From the NCBI GenBank assembly GCA_964466195.1, contig CAYXMQ010000002.1, positions 1 to 64,000 on the forward strand: a DNA stretch of 64,000 nt. The letters are read 5' to 3'. Position numbers and translations under genes: made by a program. Under the pieces are notes generated by a model. It was not told the DNA's origin. It saw nothing but the letters and a program-made list of their open reading frames with translations, and made no database searches. This stretch comes from PFJX01 sp964466195. GTDB lineage: Bacteria; Pseudomonadota; Gammaproteobacteria; Burkholderiales; Thiobacillaceae. This document shows, in pieces, positions 53,193 to 61,670 of this stretch; positions within the stretch are counted from its first letter, which is position 1; each line of letters starts with the position of its first letter.

Positions 53193-54680
53193 ATGTCGAA
53201 TCTGACGCGAGAAGAAACCGAAGCCCTCATCGCCGAGGTGCTCGAGGTTTATCCGGAAAAAGCCCAGAAAGACCGGGCCAAGCATCTGGCGGTCAACGAC
53301 CAGAGCATCGAACAATCCAAGAAGTGCATCACGTCCAACCGCAAGTCGCTGCCCGGCGTGATGACCATCCGCGGCTGCGCCTATGCCGGTTCCAAGGGCG
53401 TGGTGTGGGGTCCGATCAAGGACATGATCCATATCTCGCACGGCCCGGTCGGCTGCGGCCAGTATTCCCGCGCCGGACGGCGCAACTATTACGTCGGCGT
53501 GACCGGCATCAACACCTTCGGCACGATGAACTTCACCTCCGACTTTCAGGAGAAGGACATCGTGTTCGGCGGCGACAAGAAGCTGGCCAAGCTGATCGGC
53601 GAGATCGAAGGCCTGTTCCCGCTGCACAAGGGCATCTCGGTGCAGTCCGAGTGCCCGATCGGCCTGATCGGCGACGACATCGAAGCGGTGTCCAAGAAAG
53701 CCGCCGTCGAGCTCGACAAGCCGGTGGTGCCGGTGCGCTGCGAAGGTTTCCGCGGCGTGTCGCAATCGCTCGGCCACCATATCGCCAACGACGCGATCCG
53801 CGACTGGGTGTTCGGCCGCGACGGCAAGGACGTGAAGCAGGCATTCGTGCCCGGTCCCTACGACGTCTCGATCATCGGCGACTACAACATCGGCGGCGAC
53901 GCCTGGTCTTCCCGCATCCTGCTGGAAGAAATGGGCCTGCGCGTGGTCGCCCAGTGGTCCGGCGACGGCACGCTGGCCGAGATCGAGCTGACCCCGAAGG
54001 TCAAGCTCAATCTGATCCACTGCTACCGCTCGATGAACTACATCGCGCGGCACATGGAAGAGAAGTACGCCATCCCCTGGATCGAATACAACTTCTTCGG
54101 CCCGACCAAGATCGCCGAAAGCTTGCGCGCCATCGCCGCCCACTTCGACGACACGATCAAGGCCAAGGCGGAGGACGTGATCGCCAAATACCAGCCGATG
54201 GTCGACGCCATCATCGCCAAGTACAAGGCGCGCCTGGAAGGCAAGCGCGTGATGTTGTACGTCGGCGGCCTGCGCCCGCGCCACGTGATCGGCTCATATG
54301 AGGATCTGGGCATGGAAGTGGTCGGCACCGGCTACGAATTCGGCCACAACGACGACTACGACCGCACGATCAAGGAAATGGGCAACGCGACGCTGCTGTA
54401 CGACGACGTCACCGGCTTCGAGTTCGAGGAGTTCGTCAAGCGGGTCAAGCCCGACCTGATCGGCTCCGGCATCAAGGAAAAGTACATCTTCCAGAAGATG
54501 GGCGTGCCGTTCCGCCAGATGCACTCTTGGGACTACTCCGGCCCGTACCACGGCTATGACGGTTTCGCGATCTTCGCGCGTGACATGGACATGACCATCA
54601 ACAACCCGTGCTGGAAGAAGATGGAAGCGCCCTGGCTGAAGAAGCCGGAAGCCGCCGAGGAAATGGCGAAAGCCGCGTAA
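53193..54680 (+). CDS. nifD: NifD, nitrogenase MoFe protein alpha chain
   Basis: The 495-residue subunit carries the P-cluster cysteines (Cys62, Cys88, Cys154) and the FeMo-cofactor ligands Cys277 and His444, with Val70 and the surrounding AGSKGVVWGP. This is the Mo type by length and motifs. AAAGGAG precedes the ATG. The expected partner nifK follows 105 bp downstream. Confidence 0.99.
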   Translation: MSNLTREETEALIAEVLEVYPEKAQKDRAKHLAVNDQSIEQSKKCITSNRKSLPGVMTIRGCAYAGSKGVVWGPIKDMIHISHGPVGCGQYSRAGRRNYYVGVTGINTFGTMNFTSDFQEKDIVFGGDKKLAKLIGEIEGLFPLHKGISVQSECPIGLIGDDIEAVSKKAAVELDKPVVPVRCEGFRGVSQSLGHHIANDAIRDWVFGRDGKDVKQAFVPGPYDVSIIGDYNIGGDAWSSRILLEEMGLRVVAQWSGDGTLAEIELTPKVKLNLIHCYRSMNYIARHMEEKYAIPWIEYNFFGPTKIAESLRAIAAHFDDTIKAKAEDVIAKYQPMVDAIIAKYKARLEGKRVMLYVGGLRPRHVIGSYEDLGMEVVGTGYEFGHNDDYDRTIKEMGNATLLYDDVTGFEFEEFVKRVKPDLIGSGIKEKYIFQKMGVPFRQMHSWDYSGPYHGYDGFAIFARDMDMTINNPCWKKMEAPWLKKPEAAEEMAKAA

Positions 54681-54750
54681 GGCCCACCCCCTCTCCCCCA
54701 GCCCCTCCCCCCTCCGGGGAGGAGAGCAAACCGATCAACCCATGCCCGCA

Positions 54751-54765
54751 TCCACAGATTGGTGG
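54751..54765 (+). promoter_or_regulatory. 15-bp leader element upstream of nifK
   Basis: An exact copy of the nifD leader element lies 20 nt before the nifK ATG, inside a larger hairpin formed by GCCCGCA and TGCGGGC. Confidence 0.5.
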
Positions 54766-54785
54766 TGCGGGCTAAGGAGATGAAC

Positions 54786-56354
54786 ATGCAAGTCGTTGAA
54801 GACATCAAGCCGTCCTACCCCCTGTTCCGCGATGACCAGTACAAGGACATGCTGCACAACAAGCAGCAGCTGTTCGAAGAGCGCATCGACGAAACCAAGC
54901 TGGCGGAAACCTTCCAGTGGACCACGTCGCTGGAATACCAGGAACTCAATTTCAAGCGCGAAGCGCTGACCATCAATCCGGCCAAGGCCTGCCAGCCGCT
55001 CGGCGCGGTGCTGTGTGCGCTGGGCTTCGAGAAGACCCTGCCCTACGTGCACGGTTCGCAAGGTTGCGTGGCCTACTTCCGCACCTACTTCAACCGCCAC
55101 TTCAAGGAACCGATCGCCTGCGTGTCCGACTCCATGACCGAGGACGCGGCGGTGTTCGGCGGCCAGAAGAACATGTACGACGGCCTGGAAAACGCTCTCG
55201 CGCTGTACCAGCCGGACATGATCGCGGTGTCCACCACCTGCATGGCGGAAGTCATCGGCGACGACCTCAACGCCTTCATCAACAACAGCAAGAAGGAAGG
55301 CCATATCGCCCAGGACTACCCGGTACCCTACGCCCACACGCCGTCCTTCGTCGGCAGCCACGTCACCGGCTGGGACAACATGTTCGAAGGCATCGCCCGC
55401 TACTTCACGCTGAACACCATGGCGGACAAGAAGGTCGGCAGCAACGGCAAGATCAACATCGTGCCGGGCTTCGAAACCTATCTCGGCAACTTCCGCGTCA
55501 TCCATCGCATGCTGGATGAAATGGGCGTCGAACACACGCTGCTGTCCGACCCGACCGAAGTGCTGGACACCCCGGCCGACGGCGAATTCCGCATGTACGC
55601 CGGCGGCACCAGCATGGCCGAAGTGAAGGATGCGCCCAACGCGATCACCACGTTCCTGCTGCAGCCGATGCAACTGGAAAAGACCAAGAAACTGGTCGAG
55701 ACCACCTGGACCCACGCAGTGCCCAAGGTCAACATCCCGATGGGCCTGGAATGGACCGACGAATGGCTGATGAAGGTGTCCGAAGTCACCGGCAAGCCCA
55801 TCCCCGCCAGCCTGGCCAAGGAGCGCGGCCGTCTGGTCGACATGATGACCGATAGCCACACCTGGCTGCACGGCAAGAAGTTCGCGCTTTACGGCGATCC
55901 CGACTTCGTCATGGGTTTGAGCAAATTCCTGATGGAACTGGGCGCGGAACCCATCCACGTGCTGTGCAACAACGGCAGCAAGAAATGGAACAAGGCGATG
56001 CAGAAAGTGCTGGCCGACTCGCCCTACGGCGTCAACTGCAAGACCTATCCGGGTGCCGACCTGTGGCATATGCGCAGCCTGTGCTTCACCGAGAAGCCGG
56101 ACTTCCTGATCGGCAACAGCTACGGCAAATTCATCCAGCGCGACACCCTGCACAAGGGCAAGCAGTTCGAGGTGCCGCTGATCCGCCTCGGCTTCCCGAT
56201 CTTCGACCGCCATCACCTGCATCGTCAGACCACTCTGGGCTACGAGGGCGCCATGACCATGCTCACCACGCTGGTGAACGCGGTGCTGGAACGGCTGGAT
56301 GAGGAGACCCGCGGCATGGGGACGACGGACTACAACTACGACCTGGTCCGCTAA
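54786..56354 (+). CDS. nifK: NifK, nitrogenase MoFe protein beta chain
   Basis: The 522-residue subunit has the P-cluster cysteines Cys69, Cys94 and Cys152 (KACQPLGA, GSQGCVAYF, STTCMAE) and the usual N-terminal extension. The ATG at 54786 is used because AAGGAG lies 6 nt before it; an in-frame ATG lies two codons upstream. Confidence 0.99.
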   Translation: MQVVEDIKPSYPLFRDDQYKDMLHNKQQLFEERIDETKLAETFQWTTSLEYQELNFKREALTINPAKACQPLGAVLCALGFEKTLPYVHGSQGCVAYFRTYFNRHFKEPIACVSDSMTEDAAVFGGQKNMYDGLENALALYQPDMIAVSTTCMAEVIGDDLNAFINNSKKEGHIAQDYPVPYAHTPSFVGSHVTGWDNMFEGIARYFTLNTMADKKVGSNGKINIVPGFETYLGNFRVIHRMLDEMGVEHTLLSDPTEVLDTPADGEFRMYAGGTSMAEVKDAPNAITTFLLQPMQLEKTKKLVETTWTHAVPKVNIPMGLEWTDEWLMKVSEVTGKPIPASLAKERGRLVDMMTDSHTWLHGKKFALYGDPDFVMGLSKFLMELGAEPIHVLCNNGSKKWNKAMQKVLADSPYGVNCKTYPGADLWHMRSLCFTEKPDFLIGNSYGKFIQRDTLHKGKQFEVPLIRLGFPIFDRHHLHRQTTLGYEGAMTMLTTLVNAVLERLDEETRGMGTTDYNYDLVR

Positions 56355-56369
56355 GGGCCGGCTGCGCAA

Positions 56370-56458
56370 CCCGCTGGCGGCGTTGCGCGGTGCTCGGAAT
56401 CCTCATGTACTGTCAGTACATTCCGGTTCCTGCGCTCCGTGCGCCTTGCCAGCGGGCC
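56370..56458. repeat. Imperfect palindrome between nifK and nifT
   Basis: Outer arms (CCCGCTGGCGGCG near 56370 and GCCTTGCCAGCGGG near 56443) enclose an inner CGGAAT...TGTAC-TGTCA-GTACATTCCG stem. No T-run follows, so it is more likely a dispersed repeat or message-stability hairpin than a terminator. Confidence 0.55.
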
Positions 56459-56500
56459 GCTCGCTCGGCCCCGAGACCTAGCTGAAAACAGGAGAACTCC

Positions 56501-56725
56501 ATGGCCAACATCATGATTCGACGCAGCGACAAGGGCGATTACGTGTTCTACCTGCCCAAGCGCGATCTCGAGGACGGCATCGTCTCGATGCAGTTCGACA
56601 CCCCGGAGAAATGGGGCGGCGAGATCAAGCTGAACAACGGCGGCGCCTATTTCATCGAGCCGCAACCCGCCCCGCAACGACTGCCCTACTCCGTGCGCGC
56701 CAAGCGCCTGGATTCTGCCGAATAA
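56501..56725 (+). CDS. nifT: NifT/FixU family protein
   Basis: The 74-residue protein matches NifT (MANIMIRRSDKGDYVFYLPK, EKWGGEIKLNNG). It is regularly encoded after nifK, and its role is unclear. GGAG precedes the ATG. Confidence 0.93.
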   Translation: MANIMIRRSDKGDYVFYLPKRDLEDGIVSMQFDTPEKWGGEIKLNNGGAYFIEPQPAPQRLPYSVRAKRLDSAE

Positions 56726-56766
56726 GCGGCTGCATAAACGACGTAACCCCGCGAAAGGAAACCATC

Positions 56767-56967
56767 ATGGCTCTACAGATCATTGCCGACCTCTGCACCG
56801 CTTGCGCGGATTGCGAAGCGGACTGCCCGACCGCCTCGATCCGGCGGAAAAAAGGCGTCTACATCATCAACCCGGACACCTGCACCGAATGCGACGGCGA
56901 TTACGACCAGCCCAAATGCGTGTCGCTGTGTCCGATCGACCACTGCATCGTGCCGCTGGCGGCATGA
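56767..56967 (+). CDS. 2[4Fe-4S] ferredoxin of the nif operon
   Basis: The 66-residue ferredoxin has Cys10, 13, 16 and 20 for one cluster and Cys39, 42, 51 and 55 for the other, with the longer spacing in the second cluster seen in FdxN/Alvin-type proteins. It probably passes electrons to NifH from Rnf or NADH-linked donors. GAAAGGA precedes the ATG. Confidence 0.92.
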   Translation: MALQIIADLCTACADCEADCPTASIRRKKGVYIINPDTCTECDGDYDQPKCVSLCPIDHCIVPLAA

Positions 56968-57011
56968 CTCCCCGCCCCTCTTTCTGGAGAGGGGCCACTT
57001 CGGAGCCCGAC

Positions 57012-57734
57012 ATGACCACCATCACCAAAGCCGCCGCCTTACGCATCGCCCTCGCCGCCAAGGCCATGGCCGATGTCAGTCCGTCGGCGTTTACCGTCAA
57101 GCTGGCCGAGAAACTGGGCCTGCCCATTACCGAAGACAAGCTCGCCACCCTGACCGTGGCCGACCTCAAGCTGGCGCTGTCCGGCGAGGAAACCGTCGAC
57201 CCGGATATCGACACCGCCAGCCTGAAGCTGGCCGTGCGTTATCTGTGGGGCGAGAACGACGATGACAGCAGCGTACCGAAACCCGAACCCTATGTGGACG
57301 GCGAAATGCCCGGCAGCCTGCGCGTCGCGGTCGCGTCCAACAGCGCCGACAACCTCGACGGCCATTTCGGCTCGGCGCCGCGTTTCCTGATCTATCAGGT
57401 CGGCCAGGACCGCATCAAACTGATCGACGTGCGCCCGACGCTGATCGCCGACGCGGCCGAGGACAAGAACGTCGCGCGCGCCGAACTGATCAACGACTGC
57501 CAGATCGTCTACGTGCAGTCCATCGGCGGCCCGGCCGCGGCCAAGGTGGTGCGCGCCAACGTGCATCCGATCAAGTTTCCGCAGCCGGCGCCGGCTCGGG
57601 AAGCGTTGGCCCGCCTGCAAGGCACGCTGCAAGCGCCGCCGCCCTGGCTGGCCCGGATCATGGGCGTGAAGGCTCAATCGCTGGCGCAGTTTGCCGAATA
57701 CGAACACCGCGACGAAGAAGCGGAAGAAGCCTGA
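57012..57734 (+). CDS. nafY: NafY/NifY-like FeMo-cofactor-binding protein
   Basis: The 240-residue protein has an N-terminal helical domain (about 1-90) and a C-terminal NifX/NifB-like domain (about 100-215) with VAVASNSADNLDGHFGSAPRF. The two-domain form and length match NafY, which holds apo-NifDK or FeMo-co during maturation. The symbol nifY is also possible. It ends 4 bp before the next small gene. Confidence 0.85.
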   Translation: MTTITKAAALRIALAAKAMADVSPSAFTVKLAEKLGLPITEDKLATLTVADLKLALSGEETVDPDIDTASLKLAVRYLWGENDDDSSVPKPEPYVDGEMPGSLRVAVASNSADNLDGHFGSAPRFLIYQVGQDRIKLIDVRPTLIADAAEDKNVARAELINDCQIVYVQSIGGPAAAKVVRANVHPIKFPQPAPAREALARLQGTLQAPPPWLARIMGVKAQSLAQFAEYEHRDEEAEEA

Positions 57735-57738
57735 CGCC

Positions 57739-58023
57739 ATGGTCGCCGCAGCCACCCTCACCGCCGACATGCTGACCGCTGTTGCCGCCCGCGCTGCCGC
57801 GCTTGATCTGAGCGAAGCCGGTATTGGGCATCTGCGCCAGGAATGGCCCGGCATTCATTTCACGTTCTGCAACGAGGACGATGTGCCCGCCCGCCTGAAA
57901 CCGATACTTGAAGGCCATGGCTTCAACCTCTACCTGGTCAGCAACGCCGAGCACTGCGTCACCTTCACCAGCCAGCTGGAAACCGCCTCCGGCATCGTGT
58001 TGGCGACGGTTACTGAAGATTGA
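57739..58023 (+). CDS. Nif-linked small protein (DUF6129-like)
   Basis: The 94-residue protein has an N-terminal helical stretch and a beta-rich C-terminal part (FNLYLVSNAEHCVTFTSQLE). Similar small genes follow nifY/nafY in other diazotrophs. Function unknown. It lies 4 bp after the nafY-like gene. Confidence 0.7.
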   Translation: MVAAATLTADMLTAVAARAAALDLSEAGIGHLRQEWPGIHFTFCNEDDVPARLKPILEGHGFNLYLVSNAEHCVTFTSQLETASGIVLATVTED

Positions 58024-58144
58024 GGCCGAGCATCGCGCATTTCTTTAGCATTGAGATCTCGTTTGATGCCATAACGACTTAACCTTACTGTCCCGGATTG
58101 GCTGGAGTCACGCATGCTATTCCTGCCGCACCTGGAGAAATGAA

Positions 58145-58894
58145 TTGAAACCAAGCCGCTTGTTCGCCCCTCTGCTTGCCCTGCCGTTGAGCGTCTGCGT
58201 CCACGCCGCTGAAGTCAGCGTCGCGGTCGCGGCCAACTTCACCGCGCCGATGAAGTCCATCGCTGCGGAATTCGAGAAGGACACCGGCCACAAGGCCGCC
58301 CCGGCATTTGGTTCCTCCGGCAAGTTCTACGCTCAGATCAAGAACGGCGCGCCGTTCCAGGTTTTCCTGTCGGCCGACGACGAAACGCCCGCCAAGCTGG
58401 GGCAGGAAGGCCTGGCCGATCCCGCCAGCCGCTTCACGTACGCCACCGGCAATCTGGTGCTGTGGTCGGCGCAGCCCGGCTATGTGGATGCCAAGGGCGT
58501 TGTATTGAAGAAGAGCCCGTTCGACAAACTCGCGCTGGCCAATCCCAAGCTGGCGCCCTATGGCAAGGCCGCCGTGGAAGTACTGACCGGCATGGGCTTG
58601 CTCGATACGCTCAGCCCCAAGTTCGTGCAGGGCGAGAACATCGCGCAGACCTGGCAGTTCGTCAGCACCGGCAACGCCGAACTCGGCTTCGTCGCCCTTG
58701 CCCAGGTGATGAGGGATGGCAAGGTCGCCAGCGGATCGGCCTGGATCGTGCCAAGCAAATTGCACACGCCGATCCGGCAGGACGCGGTGATTCTGGCTGC
58801 CGGCAAGGGCAACCCCGCCGCCGAGGCGCTGATGAAGTATTTGAAGGGTGACAAGGCAAAGGCGATCATCAAGTCCTACGGTTACGAAATCTGA
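58145..58894 (+). CDS. modA: ModA, molybdate-binding periplasmic protein
   Basis: The 249-residue protein has a signal peptide (cleavage after VHAA) and ModA motifs AVAANFTAPMKSIA, FGSSGKFYAQI and VFLSADDETPAKL. It starts with TTG preceded by TGGAGAA. It supplies molybdate for FeMo-co together with ModBC. Confidence 0.93.
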   Translation: MKPSRLFAPLLALPLSVCVHAAEVSVAVAANFTAPMKSIAAEFEKDTGHKAAPAFGSSGKFYAQIKNGAPFQVFLSADDETPAKLGQEGLADPASRFTYATGNLVLWSAQPGYVDAKGVVLKKSPFDKLALANPKLAPYGKAAVEVLTGMGLLDTLSPKFVQGENIAQTWQFVSTGNAELGFVALAQVMRDGKVASGSAWIVPSKLHTPIRQDAVILAAGKGNPAAEALMKYLKGDKAKAIIKSYGYEI

Positions 58895-58898
58895 ATCG

Positions 58899-59576
58899 AT
58901 GGTTTTTTCCCCCGCCGACCTCGCCGCCATCTGGCTCACCCTCAAACTGGCCGGCGTCACCACCGCGCTGCTGTTGCTGATCGGCACGCCTATCGCCTGG
59001 TGGCTGGCGCGCACCCGTTCGTCGTGGAAGGGGCCGGTCGGTGCGGTGGTGGCGCTGCCATTGGTGCTGCCGCCGACGGTGATCGGCTTTTACCTGCTGG
59101 TGACGATGGGGCCGAACGGGCCGGTCGGGCAGTTCACCCAGTCGCTCGGCCTGGGCGTATTGCCGTTCACCTTCGCCGGCCTGGTGGTGGCCTCGGTGTT
59201 CTACTCGCTGCCGTTCGTCGTGCAGCCTTTGCAGAATGCCTTCGAGGCGATCGGCGAGCGCCCGCTGGAAGCCGCCGCGACGTTGCGCGCTTCGCCGCTG
59301 GATACCTTCTTCAGCGTGGTGCTGCCGCTGGCGCGCCCCGGCTACCTCACGGCCGGCGTGCTCGGTTTCGCCCACACGGTCGGCGAATTCGGCGTGGTGC
59401 TGATGATCGGCGGCAATATCGAAGGCGAAACCCGGGTGGTCTCGGTGCAGATCTACGATCACGTCGAGGCGATGGATTACGCGCAGGCGCACTGGCTGTC
59501 CGCGGGTATGCTGCTGTTCTCGTTCCTGGCGCTGCTGGCGCTGTATACGCTGAACCCGAGCGGGAGACGGAAGTGA
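58899..59576 (+). CDS. modB: ModB, molybdate ABC transporter permease
   Basis: The 225-residue permease has five to six helices and the EAA loop (EAAATLRASPLDTFFSVVLPLARPG). The ATG at 58899, 4 bp after modA, is chosen over an upstream extension within modA. Its stop overlaps the modC start as GTGA. Confidence 0.93.
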   Translation: MVFSPADLAAIWLTLKLAGVTTALLLLIGTPIAWWLARTRSSWKGPVGAVVALPLVLPPTVIGFYLLVTMGPNGPVGQFTQSLGLGVLPFTFAGLVVASVFYSLPFVVQPLQNAFEAIGERPLEAAATLRASPLDTFFSVVLPLARPGYLTAGVLGFAHTVGEFGVVLMIGGNIEGETRVVSVQIYDHVEAMDYAQAHWLSAGMLLFSFLALLALYTLNPSGRRK

Positions 59577-60664
59577 GCGCACAGAACCCGATCCGCGCCT
59601 GCTTCAAACTCGAGCGCCCCGGTTTTTCGCTGGATGTCGATCTTGAGCTGCCGAATCGCGGCGTCACCGCGCTGTTCGGCCATTCCGGTTCCGGCAAGAC
59701 CACGCTGCTGCGCTGCATTGCCGGGCTTGAACACGTGCCCGGCGGCTCTCTCAGCCTCGACGGTGAAGTCTGGCAGGACGCGTCGCGCTTCCTGCCCACC
59801 CATGCCCGGCCGCTTGGCTATGTCTTCCAGGAAGCCAGCCTGTTCCCGCATCTTTCCGCGCGCGGCAACCTTGAATACGGTCGCAAGCGCGCCAAAGGGG
59901 GCATCGACGCCGCCGCACTTGACCACATCATCGACCTGCTCGGCATCGGCCCGCTGCTAGACCGTCGTCCGGAGCAGCTTTCCGGCGGCGAGCGGCAGCG
60001 CGTCGCCATCGCCCGCGCGCTGGCGGTAAAGCCCAAGCTGCTGCTGATGGACGAGCCGCTCGCCGCGCTCGATCTGGCGCGCAAGCAGGAAATCCTGCCC
60101 TACCTGGAACGCCTGCATGAGGAACTGGAGATTCCCGTGCTGTATGTCAGCCACGCCCCGGACGAAGTCGCCCGCCTGGCCGATTACATCGTGGTGCTGC
60201 GCGACGGCCGCGCCGTCGCCGCCGGGCCGCTGAGCGAGACGCTGGCGCGCCTCGATCTGCCGATCCATCTCGGCGAGGACGCCGGCGTCGTGCTGGATGC
60301 GGTGGTCGCGGAGCGCGATGCGCAATGGCAGTTGGCGCGCGTGACCTTTGCCGCCAATGCCGAGGCCGGCGTCTGGGTGCGCGACGGCGGCCACGCCATT
60401 GGCCATCACGTGCGCGTGCGCATCCTGGCGCGCGACGTCAGCCTGGCCACGACCCGCCATAGCGGCACCAGCATCCTCAACATCCTGCCCGGCATGGTGA
60501 CGGCTATCGCGGCGGACACGCACCCGGCGCTGACCCTGGTGCGTCTCGATCTCGGCGGCGCGGTGCTGGTGGCGCGCCTGACCCGGCGTTCCGCGCACGA
60601 CCTCGGCCTCGCCCCCGGCCTGATCGTCTATGCCCAGATCAAGGCGGTTGCATTGATCGGGTGA
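59573..60664 (+). CDS. modC: ModC, molybdate ABC transporter ATPase
   Basis: The 363-residue ATPase has Walker A GHSGSGKTTLL, the signature LSGGERQRVAIARAL, Walker B LLLMDEPLAALD and a C-terminal MOP domain (about 290-360) that binds molybdate. It starts with GTG overlapping the modB stop. Confidence 0.94.
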   Translation: MSAQNPIRACFKLERPGFSLDVDLELPNRGVTALFGHSGSGKTTLLRCIAGLEHVPGGSLSLDGEVWQDASRFLPTHARPLGYVFQEASLFPHLSARGNLEYGRKRAKGGIDAAALDHIIDLLGIGPLLDRRPEQLSGGERQRVAIARALAVKPKLLLMDEPLAALDLARKQEILPYLERLHEELEIPVLYVSHAPDEVARLADYIVVLRDGRAVAAGPLSETLARLDLPIHLGEDAGVVLDAVVAERDAQWQLARVTFAANAEAGVWVRDGGHAIGHHVRVRILARDVSLATTRHSGTSILNILPGMVTAIAADTHPALTLVRLDLGGAVLVARLTRRSAHDLGLAPGLIVYAQIKAVALIG

Positions 60665-60673
60665 AGGCGATTT

Positions 60674-60689
60674 TGTCGCAATGGCGACA
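60674..60689 (+). promoter_or_regulatory. NifA upstream activator site of the LRV operon
   Basis: A perfect TGT-N10-ACA within a symmetric TTTGTCGC...GCGACAAAG lies 83 bp before the sigma-54 element. Confidence 0.75.
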
Positions 60690-60771
60690 AAGACGCGGGT
60701 CGAATTGTCGGCTTCCGCGCTTAAACCGGGCGTGATCGACGACGAATCAACGACTTGGCGCCGCCCTCGAC

Positions 60772-60786
60772 TGGCATGACGGTTGC
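60772..60786 (+). promoter_or_regulatory. Sigma-54 promoter of the LRV operon
   Basis: TGGCATGACGGTTGC followed by A matches TGGCAC-N5-TTGCA with one change, about 100 bp before the LRV gene ATG. Confidence 0.8.
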
Positions 60787-60887
60787 ATGAAGCCAGCAGG
60801 ACCACGCCGGCCTCAGCGGCCGTACGGAACAGGAGCCATGCCTATCGTCACCCCCAACACGGCACGCCATGCCCGGCCGACGCCGCC

Positions 60888-61670
60888 ATGACCGAGCCGG
60901 ACCGCCGCCCCAGCCTGCATCTGGTTGCCGCCGAAGCCGCTGCGCCGGATTGCCGCATCTGCCCGCATCGCGAAACCGTCCTGGCCGCTGCACGCTGCCA
61001 GCCCGGCGACAGCTGTTTGCTCGCCTGCAGCGGGCGTCAGATCGATCGTTTTTTGCGCCGCAATCCGGCCTACGCCGAGGCCTGTCTGAGCGACGCGTTC
61101 TGGGAGCGGCGCGCGATCGCCGTGCGTTATGTCGCGCTGGAATGCCTCGCTCCGCTGCTGCATGACCCCGACGAAGCGGTGCGGCGCGCAGTGGCGCTGC
61201 GCCTGCCGGCTGAAGAATTGCAGGTATTGGCGCGCGACCCGGACCGCGAGGTGCGCATCACCGCGGCCGCGCGCCTGCCGGTCGAACAGCTCGCCGGCAT
61301 GCTGGACGACCCCGACTATCTGGTCCGCCAGCATGTCGCCGAACGCCTGCCGCATGGCCGTCTGCCGCGCATGCTGCAGGATCCCGATCGCGAAGTGCGC
61401 AAGGCGGTGGCGCGTCGCCTGCCCGCCTTCGCATTGCCTCGGATGGCGGCCGACCCGGAAGCCGAAGTGCGCCGCATCGTCGCCGCCCGCCTGATGCCGG
61501 AAGCAGCCAGCCGTCTGCTGGCCGACCCGGATTGGCTGGTGCGTCTGGAAGCCGCGCGCCGCGCGCCGCTGCAGGCCATCGCCGGCCTGATCGATGACCC
61601 CGAACCGGATGTGCAGGCGCTGGTGCGCAGCCGACTGGAAAACGACCCGATACAGGATGAATCGCCATGA
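60888..61670 (+). CDS. FeS-cluster LRV (leucine-rich repeat variant) protein
   Basis: The 260-residue protein has a Cys-rich N-terminus (Cys22, 25, 37, 43, 47) expected to bind a [4Fe-4S] cluster, then about seven LRV repeats of 24 residues with the pattern DPDxxVRxxVAxRLP. The family was described in Azotobacter near nitrogenase genes, and its role is unknown. The ATG at 60888 follows a longer open frame that would overlap the promoter. It overlaps the next gene by 4 nt. Confidence 0.85.
   Translation: MTEPDRRPSLHLVAAEAAAPDCRICPHRETVLAAARCQPGDSCLLACSGRQIDRFLRRNPAYAEACLSDAFWERRAIAVRYVALECLAPLLHDPDEAVRRAVALRLPAEELQVLARDPDREVRITAAARLPVEQLAGMLDDPDYLVRQHVAERLPHGRLPRMLQDPDREVRKAVARRLPAFALPRMAADPEAEVRRIVAARLMPEAASRLLADPDWLVRLEAARRAPLQAIAGLIDDPEPDVQALVRSRLENDPIQDESP

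Noticed and set aside
52116..54284. A 722-codon minus-strand frame across nifH and nifD
   Set aside because: It is antisense to nifH and nifD, whose motifs are complete.
58024..58144. ModE operator upstream of modA
   Set aside because: Only a half-site-like CATAACG was visible; no paired second half at the expected distance.
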